Assembly: GCF_050948175.1 (NCBI RefSeq)
Contig: NC_135200.1
Coordinates: 6,997,001 to 7,061,000 of the forward strand
Direction of reading: 5' to 3'
DNA from: Xylocopa sonorina
Taxonomy: Eukaryota; Arthropoda; Insecta; Hymenoptera; Apidae
DNA length: 64,000 bases
Part shown: piece by piece, positions 38,564-51,177 of the stretch
Position numbering within the stretch: the stretch's first letter is position 1
How the letters are laid out: each line of letters opens with the position of its first letter
Made by a program: the position numbers and the translations under genes
The notes under the pieces: model-generated
Databases searched by the model: none
What the model saw: only the letters and a program-made list of their open reading frames with translations
What the model was told of the DNA's origin: nothing

Positions 38564-41500
38564 GACGATCGATTTCGAGTGTCCCTGTGATTCGACAGCA
38601 CCCGCAGATTTCCTCGACCTATTTCCCTCGAAGCTTCTCCTACGCTGCGATATATCCCGAGCCAGAAACGAACGTAACGATCCGTCGCCGCTGGTTGGTT
38701 TATGCAATCGATTATGAAACGGTAAAAGTTGCTCCTTAATCCATAAACCTACTACCAAGTACGGGTATTAAAGAATTATCGGTTGTAAACTGCTGCTGAG
38801 GCGAGGTCGAAAGTTACCCGGTGCACCGTTGCGCTCGGTCCGATCAGTGACGGCAGTTTTCTACTTGAAACTTCGACTCGTTAATCTCCAGTGAAAAAGC
38901 CGAGTTATAGGCGGACTGTAGAACGAAGTTGGATTTATTGGACGGTGCCTAGGCTTCGTATTAACTTTAGTATGCAGTTTAAGCGGACGACGATAGCTTT
39001 CAGCAATTTTATTTGTATGCAAATGTTCCTTTCCACCATGTCAGGAGTGTAAAATGCCGAAGCGGCGATTCGTTGTCAATTTTTTAATCGACCTTCGCCA
39101 TCGAGAACGCGAAAGAAAAGGAACTGCGAATTTTTTCATGTACTATCGCTGTATCAATTTTATTGTTTATCGATTATTAGGTTACACGGTCGTAACTCTG
39201 TTAAAGCGGCGAAACTATAATTTCAGCAAGTCCGACAAGTATACGCGGCTGCTTCATAAATCGAGCCAGACCCGCTACTTTGCCGCAGAAGATACCACGC
39301 GATCCGTTTATCGCGGAACCCAATCTGACTAAAACTGAAGACCTTCCAGCGAAAAAGATAAAAAGGGGGCGAGAAAAAAGGTAGGAAGAGCAACCGAAGC
39401 TTCTCGTCTCGAAAGCGGCTTTTGCCAGCGGCGCAAACGGAGCAGGGATGAAAAAGGGAACGGCGGGCAATTATTTCGAGCGCGTATTACAGCTCGCGAT
39501 CGCGACGAGTAACGGCGGCGCGAGGGGATGCGGCTGTGTTTACCGTAATAAATTTCCATGCGACGTTATTGCTTGTTCCGTGCTCGTTACCGAGTGTAAC
39601 AGCTTTTATTCCACCTTGGCTCCCCAGCACGGTGAGGGGTTGCATATATATTTTTTTTTTTTTTTCATTCGAGGGCGGCGCGATGAAGAGGAAGGTTGGG
39701 CCGCGGCTCGTTAAGGGCCCTCGAGGCAAATGACAGGGTTGCCAAACGAATCTCGAGCCGGCCTTTAGTCGGAACGTAATTTCAACCCTCGACACCGTGT
39801 AACACCGCGTACGTCGTCGTCTGCTGCCCCCCCTCTGTGTTTGCTTTGGCAATTTCGCCCTGTTTTATCGTTGCCCGCCGCGCGATCGAAATTATACGCG
39901 GCTCCGCGACGGTTTCGTGCTCGAACTTGTCGGCTCTAATGCGCGGACATGTAATACGTTTCAGGCCGCGACATTTTCGTTAGGGTTACGTGACGAGCGT
40001 CTTTATTTTCGCCTCCACGCCACACGGAACCCCCTTGAGCGACGATGTCGGCTAACACACGTGCGCGCAGTCCGATTACGTTTATTAAGTTTATTAGAAC
40101 GCCTGCTTAGCGAACCGGACACGTCTCGAATGGGTGCGTTCGTGAGGCTACGATCGAACCGCGATACCTTTTCTATCGAGGATTCGCTGTGCGTATGAAT
40201 AATGAGGGCTCTTCGAAAACAGCGTCTATTGTTTTTCACTGTTTCAAGGATTGGAATTACTATGGTTGACATTTCAGTTCGCATTGCACAGTGATAATTG
40301 CCACTTTCATCGCAATTATCCCGTTAATTCTTGTTCCACTGGATGAAGGATATAAAATTAAGACTTTCACTTTACGATTTTCCTCTGCGAGGCTTCTTAT
40401 TCAGTCCTTAAAATAGCACTGGATATAACATCTGTTGCAAAATTGCTTTGGGAAGGTTGCGATAGAAATTTCATTCGCTGGATAATGTTCGCGTTAGAAA
40501 ATAAAAGGCGTCCATCTTCGACGTTGGAGAAAGAAGCTCTGAATCGTAACCCGTGAGCCAACGCGAGCACATACTCGGCGTAAACGCGGCGAAAACGTGG
40601 CGCCATTGGTGCGTGGCGCAGTTTACTCGATGTCACGTAAAAGTAAAAGTGGATAAACGGAGGAAAATTCTGCGGCACGTTTAACGTGTGCCACGGAATG
40701 TAGCGTAGTGCCGTCGAGTATGACCCACTAGCCCGTTTTCCATGCGATTTACGCGACCCTCCAAGTTCAAAGTGATCGAAGCAAATCGTGCATAAGCATT
40801 ATCGGCTATAGCAAGCCAGGTGCTTCGCGTCGGGTTTTAAACGAAGCCTTTCGCTGCCCTTACGCCCTCGTCACGGACTCTCGAGCGACTTATAAAGAGG
40901 AAGATCGTTCAAAAATGTCCCGTTCGTTACGGACTGTCGCCTGGACGCGTTCGACTTTACCCCGAGCTTCAAAATTATTTCAGCCATCTGGTAAACCGAG
41001 ATAGCGTAGCTCAAATGTTGAAAATAGCCGAGAAGATTAGGTGTATCGCATACTACGACGACAATAATAACGAGAAGAGAGCGTGGATTGATGTTTCCTC
41101 GAGAAATCCCTATCTATTCGTCGATTATCCGTCGAAACAGATCCTTGGGATCTCTGAATAGAGGACTGGAATCTTCGTGAAACGTAGGCGTTATCAGAAT
41201 CAAGGTGGAATAATATTCAAAATTTGAATAGGGCAACAAGCTAGTCGTTATTTGCCTTGGCAGGCGCGCCGCATTCTCGATCGCGAGTGCTCGCCATTTT
41301 GGAGAACCGATTTGACGGCTCGCCAATATTGTTGCCAGATTCGTCAGCGTGCCCTCGCGGGTTTCTGGTAACCGAAATTGTTTGCGTGAACTACAACTTA
41401 GAAATGTCAACGTTATCTTGACATTCGACCAACAACGTGAGTCTCAAAAATTCCTGCCATTAATTAGTCGTCTATTCTCGACGAGCGCACAGCAACATCC

Positions 41501-43927
41501 TCGGAAGGGTGACATTTCCCTCGACTATTTTTATACAGATATCATTGAAATAATGGCCAACTACACACGCGTTTGATCTATTCGCAGCCGATGACGCGGT
41601 GGTACGTTAAAGGTCAATAATTCAGAGAATACCTCGCCAATGATATCGAGGATGGTTATACGCTATTCACGGCAAATAGAAAATTAATTTCGTCGAAATG
41701 CCAGAACGACCTCCGAATTCCTTCGCGTTGAGTAAGATCGCAGCGCGACAGTGACAAAAGGACGGTTGTCAAAATCAAAATATCGCATTAATTGTTGAAG
41801 GTGTACCTTTCGATGAAGCCTACTGTAATTACGTGGCGTAATTAAATTCCACTAAAAACGCGTCGAAAATATTTCGATGGCAAACAGGATACGACGGTAA
41901 CCGCAATTCAACGATAACGATTTATGGCCCGTAATAACGGCTCGTTAAAAATGTCCTCCAAGTGTCTTTGGCATAATTTCGAAAAAAAATATGTCACGCG
42001 CGTAGCGAAAAGTGCAGGGACGTCAACGCGTCAAGTGTATTATCAGCGATTCCGAGGTAAACGTGGCGGCTATTGCGCGCGGCTGATAAATTTATTGATG
42101 GAATTTCGTGGGTATCGTTATCACCACGGTGCTACGTAATCCCGCGAGTCGTTGATGATAAGACCGGACGACGCGAACGGCGTAAAACTTAATGGATCCG
42201 CGTGGCCCGTTGTTTTCCGCTCGCGTCGCTTTACGCCGCCTAGCACGGGAACGAGGGGTCGTAAAAGAATCGTAATGAAACGCGAAAAAAGAAAGAAAAC
42301 CCGCTGAGATCACGCTCGAGATAAGTGGTTGTACGTACGGTACGTGATGCATTTCGGAGTCGTGTTCACGAAGTTCACCGATCTTCTGGTGCCGTCTGTG
42401 CCGTTACTTCGGTACTTAGTAATTTTATATCGATTCCGCGAGCACCCTCGAGGATCCTCCTCGTTTCGCTCGCCACCTCGAGATTTCTAATTGAAATTTC
42501 CTAGTTAAGCGTTTACTTAACCGTGACATACAATATCGAATTCGAGATACGTTCGACGTCGTGTCGCTTTTAACGAAATTTCTCTAATCACTGAACAAGC
42601 ATCGAAAAATTTCCAAAAGTTGTGATGTCAGTAATATTGCTCGATAACGAGATTTCGACGAACGCATGAAACCGTAATGCCATAAGTAGCTGTTCCGCGT
42701 GCCGACTAATCACGTAGACCGATCGAGGAGTTTACAACGATCACACGTGAAGATAATTAACCGTAGCCTGATAAGGCGAACAATCGAAAGCAACCGGGTT
42801 CTTGAGAAAGTCGTACGACTCTGACGAAAAACGCAGCATCATTCCGCTGATCGCTGTATCTTGCTGTCAATATTGTCGACTGGTTTAAATTTAGATTCCC
42901 ATTCGTAGAGAGCCGAGCAATTTATCTACGCGACTAGTTTCGTTGTTGATCAACTACGATGCAACCAATTTTCTACGGCGCGGCGATCGATTGCGAGATC
43001 GTCGTTCTATCGCCCTCGTTTTTTTCCAAACTCGAGGTGTACACATCGACGTGTACTTTATTGTCCCTGCCACGTGTTTGCAGATAAACATAAGAGAGCG
43101 CGATACAATTACGTAGTTCGCCAACGTCTGATAACGTTCGCGGTATTACTTTTTTCCCTTCCGCTCTGTATTCTTACCCCGACTGACGTATATGCGCTAG
43201 CTGGCTGCATTTATTTATGAATTAACAGTAAATTACGTTATTACACAATCGAGGCTTTCATCGCGTGCGCAGTCAATAAAATTAACGTCCGCGCGTGTCT
43301 ATCCGGTTCAACGAAATTTCGGGCAAACTTCATTACGAGTTAATCGTACGGAACGTCTGGTATGCGCATAATTAGTGAATATATCAATTGAACATTATAT
43401 TTAAAAATCACTTCGAAGGCCATCCGCCTCCATAAGAAATGTTACAAAAATTGTACGAATTACGCTTCCCAGATGAAGAACCCGCATTCGTAAGCGCCGC
43501 AACGAGAGTTAACCCACCTCTGTTGATCTTCGACTCCGTCAAGATTAAAAAACCAATACTCATATTGCTTCGAAACCCACCCCTAGTTCAAGGCATACCA
43601 CGCGCCGCGCTGTTGTCAGATAAATATCGAGCGATCCCCCGCGAATGGCCGTAGGAACCGAAAATATCCGACCGCGCGAAACAGGTTAACCCCGTTTCAA
43701 GGCGTGCACGCTCGTCGGCCCAAAATCTGGCTCACCGTGGAAACCATTTGCTCGGAGCGGTCCCGCTTATCGGGACCACTTTACGCACCGCGCGCGGTTA
43801 TCGCGATGTAACGGCACCATCGTGATAACCGCGGCGATATTACGCAGCGAACGATCCAGCGAACCGAGAAGGACAAACCGGATACCGATATCGCGAGCAC
43901 GATGGAGGGGCGGCGGCACGTTATCAC
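38559..43927. other. Non-coding stretch, no supported gene
   Basis: Mixed DNA with a T15 run at 39651-39665 and CpG-rich blocks around 39420-39560 and 39880-40100. Open frames are short, overlapping and without recognisable domains. No repeat family or RNA gene was recognised. Confidence 0.55.
39651..39665. repeat. T15 homopolymer
   Basis: Fifteen T residues follow TATATA. A poly-T run can mark a retroposed poly-A tail read from the other strand, but no SINE- or LINE-like body or target duplication was identified next to it. Confidence 0.85.
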
Positions 43928-43953
43928 GAGAGAGAGAGAGAGAGAGAGAGAGA
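43928..43953. repeat. (GA)n microsatellite
   Basis: About 13 GA units. Confidence 0.9.
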
Positions 43954-44159
43954 CGGTTATCGCATCGCCACGATCCCGATTCCGTGATACCATCGATCGT
44001 GAAACGCAACCCTTAACCCCTTAGGGTTATCTCGCTCGCTCGAGCGCGCTTTGTTCCTCCGCGAGTTCGTTCGAGCCTCGCGTGTCTATCGCCTATGCAC
44101 GCCTGCGTGATATCACTCCAGCGTTCTCCTTCTTCTCCCTCGAGATTCTTTTCAGGGGT

Positions 44160-44440
44160 GGATTTTCATCTCGAGGTCGTCAGATGAATCCTGCGTTCCC
44201 TGGTCCTTGGCGGATTTATCAAATTCTTCGGTGATGTATGAATCATTTCGTATGCGTTGATTAACTTTTGCTTGCGGGGTGTGCGTGTATACTTGTGTGA
44301 GAGAGTTATGTTATGGTTTCGTGTGAAGCAGGCTGGGTATACGGGTTTTATATAATTTGCAAGTTCTGTTTTGTTGTAGTATTTTGTTGTAGTAACAAAA
44401 TATATTTGTTGTAGTATTATAAATGAAGAAGACATTCGGG
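44160..44440. other. G/T-skewed, CpG-poor patch with three TTGTTGTAGTA repeats
   Basis: The plus strand here is rich in G and T and very poor in C, unlike its CpG-rich neighbours. The 11-mer TTGTTGTAGTA occurs three times (44371-44381, 44384-44394, 44406-44416). The minus strand carries an ATG frame from 44435 to 44166 (89 codons, starting MSSSFIILQQ, rich in Lys, Asn, Thr and Ile) with no recognisable domain. The skew suggests an inserted or transcribed sequence of different origin. No terminal repeats were found. Confidence 0.3.
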
Positions 44441-45042
44441 TGGCTTGTTTCACGCGAGACGCTCTGCGTGTCAGTAGAACGCGAGCAACTAGGGGGTTGA
44501 TGCTGTTTTAATTTGTAGAAGCACGGTTTCCCTTTCGTTTTAGTTTAGTTTCGCTCGCGAGCTGCCCGATATTTTTTAATATCGCAGCGGGCGTCGCTTC
44601 GCTTACCAGCGGAATATCGCGAATATTTTCCAGCGCGTAAACGGCACCCCCGCTCTGTCCACCGAGACAATTAACTTTCGGCGTCGTACATTTTTCGGGG
44701 CCACGTCGTGTCTCTCCGCCCTGCTCAACGCGAGCCTCGTTTCGCCGCTCGCTGGGCGCAGAAGCGGATTAAAATTTTAGAAGCAATCACGAATCACTCC
44801 AGAAAAAGTTTTTCGCCCACCGCGCCGGCCGAGTGTTGCATTTTCTACACTATAAACTTGGCGCTCGTAAAATCTTCCGCGGGACGTAAAACGTTAAATT
44901 CACCCGTTACGCGGAGAGTTTACTGCAAATAGTTTTCGCCTATCGCCGGTTTTGCCCGGACATTATCGAATGTAAACGTGAAATTTGTCGGTTAAGTAAA
45001 TTATGCCGCACTCCGTGGTGGAGCATAAAATAACGTTTATTC

Positions 45043-45064
45043 GGTAATGCCTCGAGGCATTACC
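45043..45064. repeat. 22-bp perfect palindrome
   Basis: GGTAATGCCTC is followed immediately by its exact reverse complement GAGGCATTACC, with CTCGAG at the centre. The next bases outward do not pair. It could be a dimeric transcription-factor site or a cruciform. Its function is unknown. Confidence 0.85.
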
Positions 45065-46685
45065 TGGAGGACATGCACCGCCGTTTAAAAGTATTAGAAC
45101 GCTCGCATGTCACATTACCAATGAACTTTTGTTATTATATATAATATATACGATACGAGTTATTGTCGTTGAATTCTTTTACGTAAGTACAGAAGTGTAT
45201 TGGACGTATCTGAACAGCAATAAATTGCATAACGTGATTACTTAGAAACGTTAACGAAGATCGTGATACGTGGATGAGTTATCAGCATGAAATCTGGTAC
45301 ATTTTTACAGGCGTCTAATAAATTTCTATCGGTCGTGGGACTCGTTTCGTTTTTAATAGGGGCAATTATGTTCGTCGGATGCTGCGTTTAATTGATACGC
45401 GTCTACGAATTAATTGGAAACGGGGTAGCGAAAAAGTGGAACGAGGGGACAGAGAATAATTATTATCCCTTGTTAGCATCGTTATCGACGAAACTCGCGC
45501 CATCGTGGAAATTGACATCTGTCGCAACTTGTCCGCTCTCCCCGTTCGTTACGCGTTATCACGGTTCTAATATTTAAAAGCGCACGATTTCCCGCCAGTT
45601 TCATACAATTTTCCCCCGTATTTTTATTTACGCCGTAACGGCAGTCGTTTCGAGTGCCGTCGCTGCGCTATTCCACCGAAGTACTGCAATTTAAGATATA
45701 AAAATTGAAAAGAAAAAACACTTTCCCCGCTGAAAGTTTATTTCTCTGATTTTTCCTTTCTTCTACAAATCTTCTTATTCCTGGCAATCATTCTTTCTTA
45801 AAATTTCTAAAATTGTTCGCATCGCGCTCGATTAGATATATTCGAAGACGTTGGAAAACCGCATCTCAGCGTTACGGGCAACTTCTGTTCCATCAAAATA
45901 GGATGTAAATTTCCAAGCTAATCCTCCTTGGTTACGTCGCGCTGCAACGCACAGTAAATCTCGGTTTTTATTCGTGCCGTTATCTGCACGACGATTCGTC
46001 AAATACCAACGCAAACAGCGCGTCTTTACGACTATCTGTCTCTCGCGAAGCTATATCTACTTGGTCACGATATGCGGGAGTTCTACTTTGCAACGGTATC
46101 GAAATCACGGTAACCTTTGAAATTTTCATTCTCTCGTAGACGCTCACCAACGCTGTTTGCTCGGAATTTACAAGATGGCCAGGTAGCGGCACGAACGTAG
46201 CCAAGTACGTCGAGTGTCTCGAGAACACCTGAGCACAAAAGCGCGCAGAACTGTTTTCCGCGGAACCCAGGTTGCGCAATTGATAATTTATCGCGGATAA
46301 TTGCGCGCGGAGGCCGTGCATCGGTTGTTACATCACGGCATTTGCATGCGAAAAGGCGCGTTTAGCGTGCGTCAATTGTCACTGGATACGTCACTCTATT
46401 AAAAGGGGGAGCCTGGCAATTATTTTCGCCTCGTAGAAGCCGGACTTATCCGCGCGATAACGCGCGAACGCTTTTCCTAGCGTGATTTCGAGAGGTCCAA
46501 GGTTCTTGTAAACCGAGTAGCTGGCTTAAAATCGGGTCTCGTTCAAATACGAATGGATTTTTTGTGTACCTACCAGTACGGAGATATCCGAAGTGCCAGC
46601 GCTGATAATTAACGCGAGTTAATTTACGGGGATTGCCGATCACGCGATCAGATATAGAAATCAGAGGACGTTCCCGCAGGCACTC

Positions 46686-46709
46686 CGCGCGCGCGCGCGC
46701 GTGTGTGCA
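46686..46709. repeat. Alternating (CG)n(TG)n tract, Z-DNA prone
   Basis: Twenty-four bases of uninterrupted pyrimidine-purine alternation: eight CG steps, then TG steps, ending CA. Such tracts are the classic substrate for left-handed DNA under negative supercoiling. They are also replication-slippage prone. Confidence 0.85.
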
Positions 46710-48154
46710 GCCAAAGTAATTCTACGACCGCATAAAACTGGAACGTTCCCTGATTCTAATAGCTATTTTATGTCTCTAGTAAACGTAAAAGCTTCCTAAT
46801 CTTGGTTCAACAGGACGACCCGCTACTGGCTTTCATTGCACTCTAATCTAGATTACGCTTAATATAACCTCGTAACGGTATATATATTTTTCTTCGTACG
46901 GGAGGAAAAATCGCAGTTAGATCGAAATTAAACTCTTTAGCTGGAATCGATAAATTCAGAGGACGCGAAAGAACTTTACGGATTAATACGAACATCAAAT
47001 ACCATCAGCGTTTTTATTACCGATTTCTGGATCTCATCGTCAAGAAACGACGCTTACATAAATTTCACTGTGCATAGAAATGCGTACGTTACAAACGAAA
47101 ATCCCGAATCACGAAGTGGAAAGGGTCAAAGGCACCCCCATCGACCGCGCAACGCGCACACCCTCCGCCACCCCTGAATTAGGCCTCCGTCTCGACTATC
47201 GATTCTCGACCCGTTGACCCAGATCCCGGAACTTCCTGCGTGGATCGCGTGAAACAGCGGCGAACGTTCGAACTCCATCGAACCCTGGCGACGTCTGCCA
47301 TCGACGATATCCACCAGCGAAGACCTCTCGACCTCCAGGCGAGCAAGGCGGGACAAACGCGGAGGCAAGGATCTCCGATCGATTGACGATCGTTGAACCA
47401 TCTGCCATCGACGTCCGCTACCGCTACGTAGATCGCGCTCGTCGATCTCACGCCAGCAGATAGCCTCGAGCCGCGCGCGTGTTACGTCGCGATAACCGAT
47501 CGGATCGATCGTTCAACGTCGAACGAAGCGGAACCAACGAACGTGCTACGACGTCGCCGCGTAGTAATTATTTGCCGTCGAGCACGGCCCGATACGCGCT
47601 CCCTGGCGTAATTTCTGCGGGTTTCGCGCGACGCTCGCGAAAGTTCCACGACGAGGGGTTACGAAGTTCGATTTCGCGGGGATTCGGGTGAAAAATCATT
47701 TTACTCGGATAAAGAATTTGCTTCGTTCGAGGTAAATCGAGCACTGAGCATCGAGAAGTACGAACAGAGAATAAAACAGTCTCGAACTCGTCATTCGAAC
47801 GTCTCTATCTTTCGAGATACGTTTTGATTTTGTCTTGTACACCTTGGTATATTATAATCCGTCATGATTTATGCGGACATACGTGTTTTCGCGCGAACGT
47901 AAGAGGCATCCGGTGACGATCTTGCTCCCGGACACTTTTATGACCTCGGCTAGATTCGATTGACGGTCGTTAATTAAACGAAGGTACGACATTCTCGACC
48001 GGTTTCGCCGGAGGCAGAGCGTTTCGCGTTATCGCGTGAAACGCGCGCGGGAAAAATTCGCCAGCGGACGAAAAGAAAGATGAAACGTTTCCCGACGGGA
48101 CGTTCCGCATTACTTGGAATCGATGCTATCCGACATCGATAAGTATACTCCCCT

Positions 48155-48165
48155 CCCCCCCCCCC
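48155..48165. repeat. C11 homopolymer
   Basis: Eleven consecutive C residues inside a longer C-rich run (CTCCCCTCCC before it). It may form quadruplex or i-motif structures, or may be a simple slippage product. Confidence 0.85.
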
Positions 48166-50813
48166 TGAACGATATCTCGTTGCGTCACTAGGAAGAGATC
48201 GTTATCTTGGCTTCTGTGAACATTGCGCGTCGTTTTGCTCGAATTGCGCGTTGGAGAATGCGTGTCGTTCGGTGTATTTTAATCAGCAGTAGAAATCCGA
48301 TTTCGATTCTCGCTAATGGAATCTAATTTTTCGAACACGTTCGATTTCACAAATGTGATTGAAGGTCCGACGACGCGAAAGAGCCACGCTGTCGATATTA
48401 GACTCGCAGCAAACTGGTTTGATCGTCGATCTTCCCGCGTTCTTCATCGATTAACCGTACATTAATTAAGCGGCGATGCGTCGTTAACATTTCTCCGTAA
48501 TTTCCTTCGCGAAAGACAGCCGCGTACCGATCTCACTCGCCAAGAAAGTCCACTGTCCGTAAAAATGTCAAGCAACTGCTGCGTCCCCTCGAAACTTTCG
48601 ATCATCGATTCACTTTGCGCGGCAGATATTCGAACGGCGCGTCGCGACGGCACGTGGGGTCATTTAAAGTCTGAACGGAGGCCAAGCAAGTCAGCTGCCA
48701 AGCAAACCGCGCCGCAATTACCGTTCGAAACGAAAAAAAGTAACCGCGGTTACGGGAAGCGCGGCCAAATATCGTACAATCGATACCGCGGCGCGCCTTT
48801 ACCTCTGCATTTGGTGAACGTTCACGAATTCCTCTAAACCTAGACGACCTCCACCGAGAATAGATCCGTCTTACACTCAGTTAACATTAACCTAGGCGCG
48901 CAAAGTCTTTTTCATCCTGCTATTACGCGTTTCGTTCTATCACGATCGCAACACGCTTGTAACGCATCTCAGAAGAATTGGAAATTTTATGGAATCGCGA
49001 GAGACGATCGCAATGAACTTTTATTTTCTATCAGAATTCTTCGTTCACGGGGAAGAAGTCTGAGTTTGATTCGTTTATTGAGTTATAAGTAGAATTTAAT
49101 TCTGAATGAAGAGAAATTATTGGCAGAAGTAACTTTTCTAAACGCAGGAAGAAATTTGCGAGCCTTTTTAATAATCCATTGCAAGCGATACTTATATTAT
49201 ACGCTATATCCGAATAACAAGAGTAGCAAACAGTAGCCATCCTTCCATCACATGCGCTGAACTAATTCAATTAAACGAGACTTTAATTCCCCGGGCAATC
49301 ATTCCATAAAAAGCTTTCATTAGGTATAATAGAATCCAAGCGCCAGGCGATATCTAATTTAAAATCAATTTGCCGTGTATAATGAAATACCTAAAATTCC
49401 ATCGCGTTACACGGCATAAAATTCCGGAATCCACCGTTGGTCTACGGTAGTCTCCGGGTTTTCTAATTTATCCAAGTAATGTAGGCCAGCCGCCCTTCAT
49501 CGCAGCGCCCTGGGTGCCCCCGACCGCCGATTTATCGCGCCGGTTAATTGACGTACCGTCGAGGTCGCTGTCGCGATTAAGATCCCGGCTGATCATCAAT
49601 TTTGCATCGTGTCTGGTCGCGAAAATGGTTCGTCGCGGTTAATCGACGCCCGCGAGAGACGCGCGACGCCGCGCCACCCCCGAGGCGGATGGTCTACTCT
49701 GTCGTTTCATCTTCGCGCAGCGTCTTGTCTGCGTTCGAGAGACGCGAAACTTTTGGCGGCCACTCTCTTTGATTCGCGAACTCGAACGAACGTGGCGCTT
49801 CGTTGGACATTCATCTAAACTAATAGAAGATACGGAATCTGACTTTTTAAAGTAATTCTTGCATTCCTTGAAAGACACACGTGGCCTCGAACTAAGTGGC
49901 GCTCCCATGAAGTGCCATACGACGCACACGCTTTTCTTCGATGGCTGTTATCGCTACGAAAAGATTGATTAACTTGTCAGGAGAGTGACCAACGCAATGT
50001 TTACGCAAGGTTCGATTCGTCAGACGTTAGCTATCCGATAACCCGGTATTTTGCAATCCGTTTCAAGACGCGGTTACCCTGTTTGTACCAGCTGACACCC
50101 CGAACGGTGACTAAGGTGCCGACACACATTCGTTCGTCGTTATTAATTGCCACATCGGATCCGTGTTTCTGGCGCGAATTCGTATTATATATAGCGCGGC
50201 CCGCGGGCATTCTATTTTCAAGAGCCGATAAATAAATTGCATTCAGATGCGTAATGGACGCCGAGCACGTGTCTTGCCAAGTGTCGCGGCAAGTGCCGTC
50301 GATTAAGATAACATTATCGATGGATCGTACCACTTTCCGCTCGTTTATCAGTAAATTAAATTCCAGGTAAAGGAGGCGAAACAACGAAAAAAAAAAAGGT
50401 ATCCGCGTTTTCGTTTCTCTATCGCGCGGTTAATACGATTTTTATCTCACGCCATGCTGTATCTTCTTGCGTGCTGTTATATATTTTTTAGTAGATCGTG
50501 TGTACTCGTACGATCGCTGATTTAAACTATAGCAATTATATAGAATCATATATACGGAAGTATCTCTGTTCTTTAAATTTTCTACTTTTTTTGAGTACCT
50601 GAAAGCGGCACTTGAAACTCTAATCGCACGTACAATATGGCGGATAAACGATACCACGGGTAACATTCGATATGTACATCAGTTTCGAGGAAGGATTATC
50701 GTTAATAGAAATTTTAGCGGTGAATGGCAGCTGGTCGAAGCGATTTCCTGTCTAGTCTCGCGTGGCAAATCCCCGGGAGCTCGTTGCCGTCGTTTTCCGC
50801 GGCGGGGCGGGCA

Positions 50814-50817
50814 TTAA
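50814..50817. repeat. TTAA target-site copy, left side of element
   Basis: TTAA immediately precedes the CCCTTTGCACTCGAG terminus. The matching copy is at 51868-51871. Confidence 0.85.
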
Positions 50818-50832
50818 CCCTTTGCACTCGAG
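50818..50832 (+). repeat. Left terminal inverted repeat, 15 bp
   Basis: CCCTTTGCACTCGAG begins directly after TTAA and is an exact inverted match to 51853-51867. Confidence 0.9.
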
Positions 50833-51001
50833 CGGCGCCGATACGGCGCCCGACCGTTTCGAGGTGGCAACTCGAGCGGCGCCGATACGGCGCCCGGCCG
50901 ATTCGAAGTGAAAACTCGAGCCACGCTGCTGCGGCGCCCGAGTGTTTTTTAAACTTTAAATCGGACTACGCTGCTACGACGCTATGGTCTTTTGTAACTG
51001 G
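50826..51001 (+). repeat. 44-bp subterminal tandem repeats (three clear, one degenerate)
   Basis: The word ACTCGAG recurs at 50826, 50870 and 50914, exactly 44 bases apart, followed in the first two units by CGGCGCCGATACGGCGCC, in which two self-complementary GGCGCC words flank GATAC. Unit 3 has diverged (CCACGCTGCTGCGGCGCC), and a fourth degenerate unit starting at 50958 (CTACGCTGCTACGACGC) keeps the period. Subterminal repeats in piggyBac-like elements commonly bind transposase, so that role is inferred here. The strong GC hairpins could also affect transcription into the element. Confidence 0.85.
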
Positions 51002-51177
51002 ATTTCCTTATTTACAATATGCGATAAGATGGTTTTCTCGGAAGTACTTTCGTGGACTAGGCTCTGCTTACATTGTAGCCTAATCTTAGCTCAATTTAGT
51101 TAGTCTCAGCGTAGCATTCGTTTGAAACAGTCTTGGCAGTAAATATAGTATCTAAAAAGTATTTGAACCCTACAAAT

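Larger units (their letters stand above)
44441..50813. other. Non-coding stretch, no supported gene
   Basis: Contains the 22-bp palindrome (45043-45064), an alternating purine-pyrimidine tract (46686-46709), a C11 run (48155-48165) and an A11 run (50387-50397). CpG-rich islands occur at about 47090-47700 and 48000-48120. Minus-strand frames at 45980-46321 and 47126-47451 are overlapping, Arg/Ser-rich and unrecognised. Confidence 0.55.

Noticed and set aside
39651..39665. T15 run as the tail of a SINE or processed pseudogene
   Set aside because: No recognisable body, no target-site duplication and no Pol III promoter boxes next to it.
44014..44040. TTAACCCCTTAGGGTTA near 44015 as another transposon end or telomeric TTAGG remnant
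   Set aside because: It differs from the CCCTTTGCRCTYG terminus after four bases, has no partner end, and contains only one TTAGG unit.
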